A stretch of DNA of 64,000 bases from Paramoeba atlantica (GCA_977017575.1 CDRNVI010000008.1:124001-188000); one strand, 5' to 3'. Counted from the first letter of the stretch, positions 48,908 through 59,503 are shown. The notes: generated by a model not told the origin, from the sequence alone. Translations and numbers: made by a program.

Positions 48908-49518
48908 CAGATCGTGCATAAAGGGGTGTAAATTTGGATGTGGGGGGGGGTCTAAAATTTGTAAAACTTGGCCAATTTTGGAAAATAATAGCGCATTCGA
49001 GAGCCCTCGAACAGGGCTCATGAACGTGCATGTACGGCATCTGCTTTAATTAGATTTTCAAGTGCACATAAAAAAACTCATTTTTTTGGGAGACAAATCT
49101 TGCATTTTTCACAGGTTTTCTGATTTCTCCCCTGATTCATGCAACAAAGACGGGGATGTGGACGATCGCCCGAACACAAAGACTACGAAAGGGCTTATTC
49201 TTCGCCTGGGCACGTAAAAGCAAGCTGGTGCATGGTTCTTGTTGCCGATTACGAAACAACACAATCTTTTTCGCTCTAAAAATTTATTTTCCATAGTTGG
49301 CGACTTCAAAAATGGTTGAGCCCCTCGGAATCGCGCAGATTTGATCATTGCGATCGAAGAAGCGTTTCAAGGCCCCTGAAAATGCCATGCAGAGCTTTCG
49401 AAAGCGATGCCGTATTGTAATTGAGATAAAACGACGATAATAGCAATTAATAATTTTTTTTTTGATATTTGCTATTGCTTTAGAAAGTTGCAAATAGCAT
49501 TCCAAATTTACACCTCTG
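48908..49518. mobile_element. Non-autonomous Tc1-like element, about 610 bp
   Basis: GGGGTGTAAATTTGGA near 48922 is inverted as TCCAAATTTACACCTCTG ending at 49518, followed by TA. The segment TCTAAAATTTGTAAAA to GCATTCGAGAG is shared with the left end of the 18.3-kb Tc1 copy, so both belong to one family. The interior minus-strand ORFs (49109-49505) show no transposase motif I recognise. Confidence 0.6.
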
Positions 49519-49599
49519 TATTCACATAAACGTCATTTTTCTGCCATTTGGTTTCTCTTTGCTGTTTAAGTGCATTTTTGTCTTGAAGTGTTTATCTCG

Positions 49600-50301
49600 A
49601 TGGATTACAATAGATGCGCTTCTCGAGCTGGAAAGATAACTTCAATAAATTTGCCACCAGAAATTGAGCTCGGAAGATTGATTCAAGATGTAAAGAGCAC
49701 ACATCGCTCCTGGTTTTCTGAAAAGTCTGCCTGCGATTGGGACGGTGTAAAGTGCAACAAACTCTTAGACGTGATTGAGATATCTTGGAGTTTTCGCGAA
49801 TTAAAAGGAAACATAAACTTAGATTTTCTTCCGCGTTCTGTTATTAAATTTTCTGTGGGAAAGAACTTTCTTTTAGGTGAAGTACAATGGAGGCACTTGC
49901 CTCCTAATTTGACGGAACTAAATTTGTACAGCAATGAATTTACGGGCACCGTGGATTTAACCAGACTTCCCGATGGCATAACCTGGATGAAGCTTTCCAG
50001 TAACAAATTTTTCGGTCCTGTATCCCTTACTAGCCTTCCATCTCACCTGTCATACCTCAGTCTTCAAAGTAATAAATTTACTGGAACTCCCGATCTTCGA
50101 AAACTCCCTTTAACATTAAACGGATTAAATTTATCGAACAATTGCTTGCAGGGACGCGTATTCTTTTGTTCCTTGCCTTCCAGTTTGTCGAATTTATTTC
50201 TGCAAGATAATAAGAAATTGTTTGGGGATTATGACCGAAAGCAACTTCCTAGAGGTCTGCGTTTGTTTGTCCAAAACACTGAAATTGTTAAGATAGTATG
50301 A
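49600..50301 (+). CDS. Leucine-rich repeat protein, copy 9
   Basis: A 233-residue LRR protein. It starts MDYNRCASRAGKI, close to the starts of copies 2 and 10. The head is NLPPEIELGRLIQDV, then W and CDWDGVKC near residues 45-52, ISW, and six clear LRR units of 23 residues. The ATG at 49600 is preferred to 49570 because the extra residues are not shared by the family. No anchor or signal peptide is seen. Confidence 0.8.
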   Translation: MDYNRCASRAGKITSINLPPEIELGRLIQDVKSTHRSWFSEKSACDWDGVKCNKLLDVIEISWSFRELKGNINLDFLPRSVIKFSVGKNFLLGEVQWRHLPPNLTELNLYSNEFTGTVDLTRLPDGITWMKLSSNKFFGPVSLTSLPSHLSYLSLQSNKFTGTPDLRKLPLTLNGLNLSNNCLQGRVFFCSLPSSLSNLFLQDNKKLFGDYDRKQLPRGLRLFVQNTEIVKIV

Positions 50302-50399
50302 AAATGGGTAAGCGAAACATTGGTTACGGGAAAAGAGAAAGAGTAAGGTGAAGAAACGGTGTAAAGGGAAGTAGAAATGTTGGGGCGTGATACTATTCT

Positions 50400-50489
50400 T
50401 CTTCTCCGAGAAACGGCGCGAAAAAATCCTTTTTTTACACATTACATTGCAGTATGCCTACCAGGTATACTATCTTGGAACATGGTTTA
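50400..50489. repeat. Truncated copy of the 308-bp element
   Basis: GGTATACTATCTTGGAACATG and GTTTA (ending 50489) matches the right end of the 39.1-kb element with one change. It is preceded by a remnant CGGCGCGAAAAAATCCTTTTTTT. No left end is present. Confidence 0.65.
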
Positions 50490-50544
50490 AAATCATTAAA
50501 TGTTAAACGTATTTCTTTTTATTAAGTTCTGACATTTTTCCCTC

Positions 50545-52284
50545 ATGCACCGCTACCCTTTGTGTACGAACGAAACCTCCCCCGGGATCGTACGAACCCA
50601 TCAACGATTCGTGCTCCGTAGACCCAGTTTTACCCAGCAATACGCCACAATGTACCACCACCGGCTCAGCGAGCTACGTAGCCTCGCGCGTGACAGCGCC
50701 CAAGCGGAGTGGGAGGACAGCAGCTCTCCCTTTATCTATGTCCCACGCATCCTGGATCTCCAGGCCGAGACCCCGACCCCGCAGAGTCCGCAGTCCCCTT
50801 CTGGTTTTGATTCCCCGAGCGGCGATTCGTCTCCTCCCCCCTCCCACGCCTTGCGGGTCTGTGTTGGGTGTGTGTGCCGCGAGTGTGACTTGCGCCCGAG
50901 TTTTCTAAAAGACTATACTCGGGAAATCGTCACCTCATTGGAGGTACAGACCCAGGAAGAGGGCGGGGCAATGGATCTGGAAGAGGGGCAAGATCTCGAA
51001 ATGGGGAAATCCGCTGCCCCATGGAGGCTGGAGACGGTTTTTTTGGAAGATGACAGCGGGCGAATTGAGCTCGTAGGGGGGCCTGATCCCCGACACGTGG
51101 TTACCGGGACGTTGGTTTCCGTTCAGGGATGGGTGCATATCTCGGGAAAACTGCACGTACAGCGGTGGAAAATGATTGGAATTCAAGACAATGTGCCACG
51201 GGCGTTGCGTACTCGTCCAGTGTTCACACAGCAACGTATGTGCTCCAACGAGGAGGCGAGATATATTGCCTTTGTGAGTGGGCTGAACCTCAGTGGTGAT
51301 CCTCACTCCGATGCCTCTCGGCGTTCCTCCGCTCTGCTTGAGTTCCTTCGAGGGAATGCGCAATCACCTCATGCGAGTGTTGCACAGTGTATCGGGCATT
51401 TGGTAATTTGTGGCAACTTAGTTTGCGAAACGCAAAGTGAGGCAACGAAGGCAAAGCTTCGCCTGGATAGCGAGGAGACAAAGGCCTCGCGAGCGGAGTT
51501 GGGAAAAGCGGTAAAGGCGGCCGATGCCTTTCTCGCCGCCCTTGCGGAAATCATTCCAGTTGATGTCATGCCAGGGGCCAATGACCCTGCCAACGTTTTC
51601 TTTCCACAACAGCCGATTCACCCTGCATTACTCCCGCAGTCCTCACCGCACTCCACTCTTACACTTGTCACAAATCCGTTCGAGTTTCACATCCCTAGCG
51701 AAAGTCAAAAGCCACAAGAACCTACCTCACATGAAAAAAGTCCGAAGAAGCACCGAAAGCAAGAACCGCAAGGCGATGCTTCTTCAAGCAAGTCCAGTGA
51801 GAGCTCCCTGGCTTCCTGTATTACTTTTCTTGGCACATCAGGTCAAAACATCGATGACATTGACAAGTACACGTACGGGTCTCTTACCGATTTAGATATT
51901 CTTGAAATGTTGCTCTGTGCACACCACTTGTGCCCCACAGCCCCCGACACCCTTCCGTCGTATCCCTTCGTTGAGGGCTACGATCCGTATTGTATGACCT
52001 CAAGTACCTCACCAGCGAAAACTAAACCTCATGCAGACACGACAAAAGCGCAACCTTACGTACCCCCTATAGAGAGGGATAGGTCAGATGTACTTTCATG
52101 TCTTCCAAATGTCTTGTTCGCCGGGAATCGTCCTACGTTCGGAACACGGTGGTTGGGACACCTTCCGTGTAGGATTCTCTCCCTTTCTTGTTTTGGAACG
52201 AGTGGTTCTATCTGTTTGCTGAACGTAAGAAGCTCTTCTCTGGAAGTTTCGGAGCTCAAAATCGGGTCCGAGGAAACTAAATAG
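50545..52284 (+). CDS. POLD2: DNA polymerase delta small subunit (POLD2)
   Basis: A 579-residue protein that stabilises the catalytic subunit of polymerase delta in nuclear DNA replication. The N-terminal OB-fold region (LETVFLEDDSGRIELVGG to GWVHISGKLHVQRWK) spans about 155-215. The inactivated phosphoesterase domain follows, with VPVDVMPGANDPANVFFPQQ near 337, LTLVTNPFEF, TFLGTSGQNIDDI near 426, HLCPTAPDTLPSYPF near 462 and PNVLFAGNRPTFGTRWL near 513. It is longer than usual because of a Lys/Ser-rich insert (about 381-424) and a linker near 120-140. The C-terminus CLLNVRSSSLEVSELK is typical. The ATG follows a TTTTTCCCTC tract. Confidence 0.9.
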   Translation: MHRYPLCTNETSPGIVRTHQRFVLRRPSFTQQYATMYHHRLSELRSLARDSAQAEWEDSSSPFIYVPRILDLQAETPTPQSPQSPSGFDSPSGDSSPPPSHALRVCVGCVCRECDLRPSFLKDYTREIVTSLEVQTQEEGGAMDLEEGQDLEMGKSAAPWRLETVFLEDDSGRIELVGGPDPRHVVTGTLVSVQGWVHISGKLHVQRWKMIGIQDNVPRALRTRPVFTQQRMCSNEEARYIAFVSGLNLSGDPHSDASRRSSALLEFLRGNAQSPHASVAQCIGHLVICGNLVCETQSEATKAKLRLDSEETKASRAELGKAVKAADAFLAALAEIIPVDVMPGANDPANVFFPQQPIHPALLPQSSPHSTLTLVTNPFEFHIPSESQKPQEPTSHEKSPKKHRKQEPQGDASSSKSSESSLASCITFLGTSGQNIDDIDKYTYGSLTDLDILEMLLCAHHLCPTAPDTLPSYPFVEGYDPYCMTSSTSPAKTKPHADTTKAQPYVPPIERDRSDVLSCLPNVLFAGNRPTFGTRWLGHLPCRILSLSCFGTSGSICLLNVRSSSLEVSELKIGSEETK

Positions 52285-52845
52285 TGCAGCATGGCTACTG
52301 GCTTCCATGCATTCCGGGTATATTTTTTTGAAGGGTATCAGTCTATTGAAGGTCTTCGTATGAGTGTTCAGTGAACTTGCGTCTTTCAAAACCGTTATTC
52401 TGAATTTCTGTAATTATCTGTTTTCCTCGATTTGTCCTCGATGGGCTTGTAATGAAAGGTGAAATATTTGTTTTCTTCTGCGATTCACTCTTCTTACAAG
52501 TGCTCTTCTTACCGACTGGCTTCTGGAACTACATTTTTAACTTTTACGCGTCACGGAGAAACTAAATTGTTATCCCTTTTTTAACATGTGTTAGTTCTTA
52601 TGCCATCGAATCAGTATCAAAATGCGTGCTAATTTTCAGTAACGGTAAATTTTCGGTCAAATCAAATTTTCTGCAACAGTTTAAAAAGGATTGAACTGTT
52701 AATTGAACTAAACTGCACATACAAGTAAGTAAGCACACAATTCAAGTATAGGACGCTATCTATCCGGTTTAACAACCCTTTGTCGAGACTTTTAATCAGC
52801 TTGATGATTTTATTGGCTTTTCGTTAGTAAGAATTTATAATCTTT
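52285..52845. other. Intergenic spacer, no gene seen
   Basis: AT-rich DNA with a weak T/C-rich stretch (52480-52530). No repeats or RNA genes were recognised. Confidence 0.4.
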
Positions 52846-53829
52846 ATGGACAACGTGATCTCTATAGAAGATCGTAACATTCGTACTCGAGACAGTCACA
52901 CAACAATTGCTCTTGAAAGTGCTACAGCAAAGAGAATGAAGCTCTTTCCTTCAAAATATATTCCGAAAAATAATTTTCCACCCCACGTTTCTGAGCCATC
53001 TCGGAGTGCGTTACGTCAGACAACTCTTTGCTTACAGAGTTCCGTTTCTCGGAAGAAACCCACAAGCAATTCTATCCCAGTCCCTACCCCCGCTCCATCC
53101 CAGTCTGCACTTTTCTCCCTACTCAAAGATCCAGATTGGAAAGACGCACTAGGTTCCGAATTCACAAAGCCCTATTTTACCCACTTGGAAAGTGCACTGA
53201 CCCGTTTGTGGGGCCAAAGTACCGTGGTGTATCCCCCAAGGTCCCAAATCTTTGCCGCTTTTAATGCCACCCCATTGAACCGCTTGCGTGTCGTGCTCAT
53301 TGGGCAAGACCCCTACCACGGTCCGAATCAAGCCCATGGACTTTGCTTCTCCGTTAGTCCCGGCGTCGCTCCTCCCCCCTCACTGCTTAATATGTACAAA
53401 GAATTGGAGAGAGACATTCCTGGTTTCGTGACCCCTTCTCATGGCACGCTGCTGTCCTGGGCTCACCAGGGGGTACTGATGCTAAACGCCACGCTCACGG
53501 TAGAAGCCCATAAGGCGAACTCTCACTCTAGTATGGGGTGGCAAACCTTTACCGATGCGGTGATTGATTACGTCAATCGAAAGAAGAAAGGTGTGGTGTT
53601 CCTGCTTTGGGGAAATTTTGCGCAGAAGAAAGCAAAGAGCATTGACTCTCGTAGACATCGTGTGGTGGCGTGTGCCCACCCTTCTCCGCTTTCGGTAACA
53701 AAGTGGCGCGGGTGTCGGACGTTTTCTCAATGCAATAGCGCGCTGCTTGACATGGGGGCGAAGGAGATCGACTGGCGACTTCCCCTCACAATTGAGGAGT
53801 TGTGGAGGCAGGAAAAGTGTGCAATTTGA
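52846..53829 (+). CDS. UNG: Uracil-DNA glycosylase, family 1
   Basis: A 327-residue base-excision enzyme that removes uracil from DNA. The catalytic water-activating loop VLIGQDPYHGPNQAHGLCFS is near residues 150-168, LLWGNFAQKK near 253 and the minor-groove loop HPSPLSV near 279. The N-terminal 80 residues are variable and contain RQTTLCLQS, which may be a weak PCNA-binding motif as in nuclear UNG2. Family length is usual. The first ATG of the frame was used. Confidence 0.95.
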   Translation: MDNVISIEDRNIRTRDSHTTIALESATAKRMKLFPSKYIPKNNFPPHVSEPSRSALRQTTLCLQSSVSRKKPTSNSIPVPTPAPSQSALFSLLKDPDWKDALGSEFTKPYFTHLESALTRLWGQSTVVYPPRSQIFAAFNATPLNRLRVVLIGQDPYHGPNQAHGLCFSVSPGVAPPPSLLNMYKELERDIPGFVTPSHGTLLSWAHQGVLMLNATLTVEAHKANSHSSMGWQTFTDAVIDYVNRKKKGVVFLLWGNFAQKKAKSIDSRRHRVVACAHPSPLSVTKWRGCRTFSQCNSALLDMGAKEIDWRLPLTIEELWRQEKCAI

Positions 53830-54810
53830 GTAAAAAACGGAAGCACATCTTTTTATGCAGTACACCCAAGCCCAAAATTATTATCGCTAACATTCATGGC
53901 ACAAAAATTATTGCTTTTCTATTAAAAATTATCAGTTTTTGGCGAGAAACATTTTTCGATTTTTTTTGGTCAATTTTTGAATTTCTCATGACGTCTGATG
54001 TTGACAACCACTTTTTAGAGAAGAGTGTCATAGATTTTGCACAAAAACTCAAATTTCATGACAGGATTTGGAGGAGGAGCAAGAGGCTTTTCATCAACAC
54101 CCGGTCGTGGGATCATGCGAGATCACACCCGCATCCCCTCACTTAATGAGCACTTAATAAACTACCCTTCGCAATGCATTTGATAAGATTAGATACAAGA
54201 TAGATGTAATTTAGGTAGATATTTTAGGTAGATGTAATAGAGGTAGAATTTAGGTAGATGTAATTTAGGTAGGTAGATGTAATTTATTTCTCTTCTTGTT
54301 CAACGCGATCTCAAATCTAAGTTTTCTTAATTCTTAATTTTTATTCTATATAATCTTAAATTTTTGTTGAAAAGCTGCTTTCTTCCCCGTAAAACATCTT
54401 GAATCTTTTTTGGAATAAACAAAACCCTTTTGACCTAATTTTGTGTTTTTCTGCCTCTCCACTAACAACTATTTATCGATATGTACAAATTTCTACAAAA
54501 ATTATTGGCACAAAAATTATTAATTTTTTGATTAAAACTTGCAGAGCTTCGCCAACAATTAAAAACTCAATAATATTAGTCGGCAGTGTACATGAAATCA
54601 TTCGTGCCCTGTAGTGTGTTTTACACCCATTTTTGTGCAATATAAAAGGGAAACTTTTTAAATAAAGGGAAACTTCAGAACACGAGATAATTTGTAGAAC
54701 TATTTTTCAATTGTCTTTCGGGTACTAACGCGTACTAAGCATTCTTGGCACGTTTGAGATTGATTTCTAACTACGCCGTTTCATGCATTTTTGTGACTAA
54801 TGTTCTTGTC
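53830..54810. other. AT-rich spacer with short repeats
   Basis: Contains GGTAGATGTAATTTA tandem units at about 54195-54292, two copies of GGCACAAAAATTATT (53898 and 54507), and AAAGGGAAACTT twice (54645-54675). No gene can be supported; the short ORFs have no motif. Confidence 0.5.
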
Positions 54811-57377
54811 ATGGAACCATGGGATCAGGTACATTTTCGTGAGCGTCCTTTTTAGAACGTACAACAAAGGAATCATGAGTCTACGGAAAGGTTTTCACCT
54901 GAAAGTCTGTCAAGATACGAAACTCTTGTCAACATTAGCAACTGGGAAAATGACACTACAGATCACGACGTACTCCTCCCTGCAGAGCGGATGCGTCCTC
55001 CCCTTCGGTTAAAGTCACATCAAGTTGAAGCGATTCGATTTCTTTGGTCTCGAGTTGTAAAAGGCCCTAATTACGCGGCACTTCTAGCTCACTCCATGGG
55101 TCTTGGCAAGACGGTCACAGTTTGCGTTTTTCTATCCCTTTACCTTCAACAGCATCATGACCTCTCTTCACGACGATGTATTATTTTGGTTCCAAAATCT
55201 ATTATGCTGGTGTGGGAATCGGAACTTTTGAAGTGGGGCTTTTTGGAACAAGCTCCTGTTATTTTGCAAAATTCTGCTTCTCGAGCGGAAACAATCCACC
55301 GATGGAAGACTTCTGGAGGAGTACTTATCGTGGGACATAGACAAGTGGTGCTTCTCCCAGAGGAACAATTTAAGGAGCTGTGTATCGCATCACTTGTGAT
55401 ATGCGATGAAGGGCACGTGTTACGCACGCATTCAAGTCAGTTTTCGAGAAAGCTTGCTCAGTTTCATACCCCTCGTCGTGTGGTTCTCACTGGCACACCC
55501 TTGCAGAATCACCTTATCGAGTACTGGAGTCTTCTTGATTTTCTTTACCCGGGTTGGCACGACAGGAAAACGTTTTTAGAAAAGTATCAGATTCCTATTG
55601 AAAAAGCATTACATACAGAAAGCAGTGCTCGAGACCATGAGAGAGCGCGTTGTGCAGTGCAGTGTCTTTTATTTGAACTTCAAGACGTTGTTCATCGAAA
55701 AGGACCTTCGCTTTTAGACTCGGAACTTCCTTACTACCTCTTCCCCTCCCCCACCTCCCCTCACCCCCCCAGTACCTCCCCACCCTACCCACCCTCTACC
55801 CCCTTCCTCCCCCCTCCCCTCCCCCTGCGCTTCCAAAATCGCCACCCTCCTCGCTCTCCTCTCCCACGTCCACACCTTCTCGGATGAGAAGACCCTCATC
55901 TTCTCCCGCTCTCTCGCCCTCGCCGCCGCCTTCCCCTCCGCCCCCCCCCTCCTCCACGGGGCCCTCTCCCCGGCCCAACGGCAGCAGCTGTTCCAGACCC
56001 ACCCGTTGTACAGAGTCTTCTGTACAGAGTCCTATACAGAGCCCCGTTCTATACAGAGTCTTCTTAAACGGGGGTCCGGTTTAGCCTACCTGTGACCTGG
56101 TACCATACCGGGGGGGTATGGTATCGTGTCCCAGGGTCGATAGCATACCCCCCCTGGTTTCTCAGGCAGACAACATATGATGTCGACGTCTTGTTCGAGG
56201 TGGCCCACGTAAATCATAATCCTACAGTCTGTAGGGTTACAAGAGCATTATGTACACTATGTATGTAACAGAGCATTATTGCGGTGGTTGTAAAACTACC
56301 GCTCTACCCTCGATTATTGAAAAAAAAGTGAACAAAACAGTGAAAATATAAAGGGGAACACAGTAATATAATAGAAGAAAAAAATATAAAAGGGGGCTCC
56401 GGTGGACCAAAACTGAAAAAAAAAATCGAAAAAAATGGGGGGTCCATGGGGGGGGTCCAGGGGGGGGTCATCATTTTTGGCTATAATCTTTCCGTTTTCC
56501 AGGCTAAATTTTCTTTTTTAGGCTCTTCGTTAAACTTTTCAACGCGAAGCGCGCAGCATGAGTGACTTCTAAGTAGAAAACAACCACCGCGTTTAACGAA
56601 GAGCCTAAAAAAGAAAATATTAGTCATTCGTTTGTTTTTTTTACTATGTATCGCGTTTTTTCACTTCTATGACTTTTACTGGTGACATTATTAACATCCA
56701 GTGGTAACTTTTGCTGGTAATCACTTTTTTACAAATTTAGCCCAACAACTTACCATACCTGTGACCTGCTATCATACCTGTGACCCCGTACCATACCGGG
56801 GGGGGGGGGGGGGGGTAGGCTAAACCGGACCCCCGCTTAGTCAGCCTACGGGCCGGGGGCGTGGGGCTTACCCTCACGGAGGCCTCCCGTGTGTGCGGCT
56901 GGATGTGGGGTGGGACCGGACGGAGGGGGCCAGGCGGTGGGACGGGCCCACCGGTACGGGCAGACCCGGGAGGGGTTTGTGTACCGGCTGGTGGGGAGGG
57001 GGGCGATGGAGGAGAGGGTGCCGGGGGTGCAGCGGGGGAAGGAGGGGGTGGCGAGGGCGGTGGTGGAGGGGGAGAGCCAGGAGGGGGGGTTGTGGTTACG
57101 GGATGTGCAGGAGCATGTGGTGAAAGGGGTGAGGTATGGGGAGGAGGGGGGGAGAGACGGTTTGGAGGTTGCGGAGGGTTGGGTTCCGGAATCGTTTGTG
57201 GGGGAGGTTTGTCGGGAGTTGGGTAATGTGGTTGACGGGGTGGAGAATTATTCCGCAAGGTGGAGGGAGGAGCGGAAGAGTTTGTGGGAAGGGTTTGAGG
57301 AGGTGAAAAGGAGTGGGGTGTCACGGGATGGGGGAGGAATTGGTCCACGTCTCACGGCGGAGGAAATTACTGCGTAA
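54811..57377 (+). pseudogene. SNF2/RAD54-type helicase, split by an insertion and frameshifted
   Basis: The N-terminal ATPase lobe (54856-55735) has LKSHQVEAIRFLW, AHSMGLGKT (motif I), ICDEGH (II), LTGTPLQN (III) and a following lid. After a C-rich stretch with frame changes (55735-55825), frame 2 gives CASKIATLLALLSHV and KTLIFSRSLALA. The helicase C lobe resumes only at 56838 with LRAGGVGLTLTEAS (V), then, after two more shifts, QAVGRAHRYGQTREGFVYRL (VI). The 0.8 kb between is a repeat element. Motifs fit a RAD54/ATRX-like translocase. It is inactive as read, unless the breaks are assembly errors or the insert is spliced out. Confidence 0.8.
56070..56834. mobile_element. Inverted-repeat element inside the SNF2 gene, 765 bp
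   Basis: GGGGGTCCGGTTTAGCCTAC at 56070-56089 is perfectly inverted at 56815-56834. Both ends are followed inward by an ACCATACCGGGGGG block. The flanks carry TTA (56064-56066 and 56836-56838), a possible target duplication. Inside lies an internally deleted R repeat (56279-56629), made of the A end and G-run array joined directly to the inner hairpin. Just before the element TACAGAGTCTTC is duplicated (56009 and 56052). Confidence 0.75.
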
Positions 57378-57865
57378 CTTCACGATAAAGAGAGTAGACG
57401 GAGGAAAGAAGACCAGTGTTCAAGAGTGTATCATTTTATGCCTCAAAATGCTCACGCAAAGGCCGTTCGTGTTAATCAGAACAGTTTTGTTCGGGAAGAC
57501 GCAGTGTGTTGTGACAGAGTGGTTGACTTTTCTCTGAATAATAGAAGAGATTGCGCTGAGGATGATAACTCTTCCCTCTCCGATGCAGTGGACTTAGATG
57601 AAGTAGCTACAGAAGCAGCTACTTCGTCCACAGACAGCTACACTCCAGTTTTGCGGCGAATCGACGCAGACTCAGGGAAAACTCTCATTGGACTTTCAGA
57701 AGAACGGCTTTCTTTTTCGCAGCGTTGTTCACACTAGTATTTTTTGACGAGCACATTTCTAGTTTATATTTTTAGACTTCTTGTTTTATCCATATTCTTT
57801 TGTAGTGAGCTAAAGTTTTTTCAAAAGACTCCTTTTAGTTTTAGCTTCACCCTTGTTTTCAATCT
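57378..57865. other. Spacer with a 99-codon ORF of doubtful status
   Basis: After the SNF2 stop the same frame reopens. From the ATG at 57438 to 57737 it encodes 99 residues rich in Asp, Ser and Thr (DAVDLDEVATEAATSSTD). It could be the true C-terminus of the helicase after another frame break, or a separate small gene. The T-rich stretch 57735-57860 precedes the next gene. Confidence 0.35.
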
Positions 57866-59503
57866 ATGGAGTTTCCTTACGAAGAGGATGTCACCTGCAC
57901 GGTTTGTTTGCAGCTCTATGATAATCCGCTTCTGCTTCAATGTGAACACTCTTACTGCGCACCCTGTGTGGATAAGCTATACTCCTTAACCACGCAGTTG
58001 AACCCTCATTGCGCCAAAACACACTCATCTACTTTCGATTCATCAACTCTATCTCATGAAAAGGATACTACTGCAAAACATACTTCGAAGCAACAAGTCC
58101 TTCCGTTAACCACCCCCTCCCCTGGAATCCGATGTCCAGATTGCGGCTTCTTCTCATCCCTACCCGATAAAGGAGATCTGCAGCGTCTACGACGAAACGA
58201 GCCCCTGTCTCAACGCGTTGCATCCTTTCGTCAGCAGCAAACCTCCAAACTCAGCCCAACCTGTGGCATCTGCGAGCGTCAGCCCGCCTCTTTGGAGTGT
58301 CAAGAGTGTCAGTTTGAAATGTGTCAGGAATGTCGAGAAAAGGACCACAGCCGTGGGCGATACAAAGAACATAAAGTGGTTCCTCTCGGGGAGCTGGCCC
58401 GAACACGCCCTCGGAAATGTGCCTTCCATGAGGGATATCTCACCGATTTGCTTTGCTTAGATTGCGGCGTTGTGGTTTGTCTGCTGTGTAACTACATGGG
58501 TGCGCACAAAGGGCATCGTGTAGAGCCCACAGCTCCCGCAGAAGAGGACATCCGAGGTGCTTTGAAACGAGCCCTGGAGCACGCAAATGCGAGGCAGGAG
58601 AGTATTCATGCGTCTATTGAGGGCCTGGATGCCGCCTCCGCAACGAGCGTCGAGAAACAGTGTGACTTAGCAAGCGATGCAATTCGCAAACATTTTAATG
58701 AACTGCACGAGCGACTGACGGCTCGACAAGAGAATCTCCTTCAGCAAGTTCGTGGGATTAAGGAAACTCGGCTTAAAGAAATTCATAGCTTCAGAGATGC
58801 GTTGGTTTTATTAAAACAAACCATCACCGGGACCTGTGAGGGCTTGCAAAAATTTAGCACGAAAGCTCATTTCTCGACTCTTCTAGCCCGTCAACGATCG
58901 ATACGACATTATTTACAGTCTCTATGCAAAATAAGATGGACTGAGCAAGACCGTACGAAATTTAACTTGAACGTCAATTTTGATGCTACAGAGCATTCCG
59001 TGCGACAGCTCTTGTCCGACATGGGAAAAGTGACCACAAATTTTGGGTCACCATCCCCTGAAAAGGCAACATTAAATGACGTATCGTCTCCGCATCTTTC
59101 TTCGGCGAACGAAGATTCCTTTTCCCGTACGGTTCCACAGGAACAGCTTCTGACATCAGTTCATACCGATATTTCATCTTCAAAAACTCCTAATTTCCGA
59201 TCTAAAAATTCTCGAAATACAGGCCGAAGTCCGACATTTGGACTGCTGCCTTTAGGTATATCTTTAAAAAAATCAATGAGTCCATCTTCTCGGACATGCA
59301 CTCGCGAATCTCAGTCTAAATCCGCTCCAGAGCATTCTAAGAATCGTCTCTCTGTATTTCAATCTTCAGAAAGTATTTCAACTAGTTTGGTAGATAAGGG
59401 AGACAAGAGAAACGACAGGAACATCGATCAATCGATAACTTCGTCCAGTAAAAAGCGTCGCTCCTCACATCCGAATAGTAGCAAATGGGTGTTGCGCATA
59501 TGA
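57866..59503 (+). CDS. TRIM-like RING/B-box/coiled-coil protein
   Basis: A 545-residue protein of RBCC layout. The RING finger starts with CTVC at 11, then CEHSYCAPC near 27-35, and closes with CPDC near 90 after an unusually long Ser/Thr insert. B-box 1 (CGICERQPASLECQECQFEMC) starts near 133 and B-box 2 (CAFHEGYLTDLLCLDCGVVVC, ending AHKGH) near 186. A coiled coil spans about 228-350. The C-terminal 170 residues are Ser-rich and basic, with no SPRY or NHL domain. It is probably a ubiquitin E3 ligase or scaffold. The ATG at 57866 is the first in frame. Confidence 0.85.
   Translation: MEFPYEEDVTCTVCLQLYDNPLLLQCEHSYCAPCVDKLYSLTTQLNPHCAKTHSSTFDSSTLSHEKDTTAKHTSKQQVLPLTTPSPGIRCPDCGFFSSLPDKGDLQRLRRNEPLSQRVASFRQQQTSKLSPTCGICERQPASLECQECQFEMCQECREKDHSRGRYKEHKVVPLGELARTRPRKCAFHEGYLTDLLCLDCGVVVCLLCNYMGAHKGHRVEPTAPAEEDIRGALKRALEHANARQESIHASIEGLDAASATSVEKQCDLASDAIRKHFNELHERLTARQENLLQQVRGIKETRLKEIHSFRDALVLLKQTITGTCEGLQKFSTKAHFSTLLARQRSIRHYLQSLCKIRWTEQDRTKFNLNVNFDATEHSVRQLLSDMGKVTTNFGSPSPEKATLNDVSSPHLSSANEDSFSRTVPQEQLLTSVHTDISSSKTPNFRSKNSRNTGRSPTFGLLPLGISLKKSMSPSSRTCTRESQSKSAPEHSKNRLSVFQSSESISTSLVDKGDKRNDRNIDQSITSSSKKRRSSHPNSSKWVLRI

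Noticed and set aside
56737-57348. Proline-rich minus-strand ORF opposite the SNF2 C lobe
   Set aside because: It is the antisense of a G-run-rich coding segment; the + strand carries helicase motifs V and VI.
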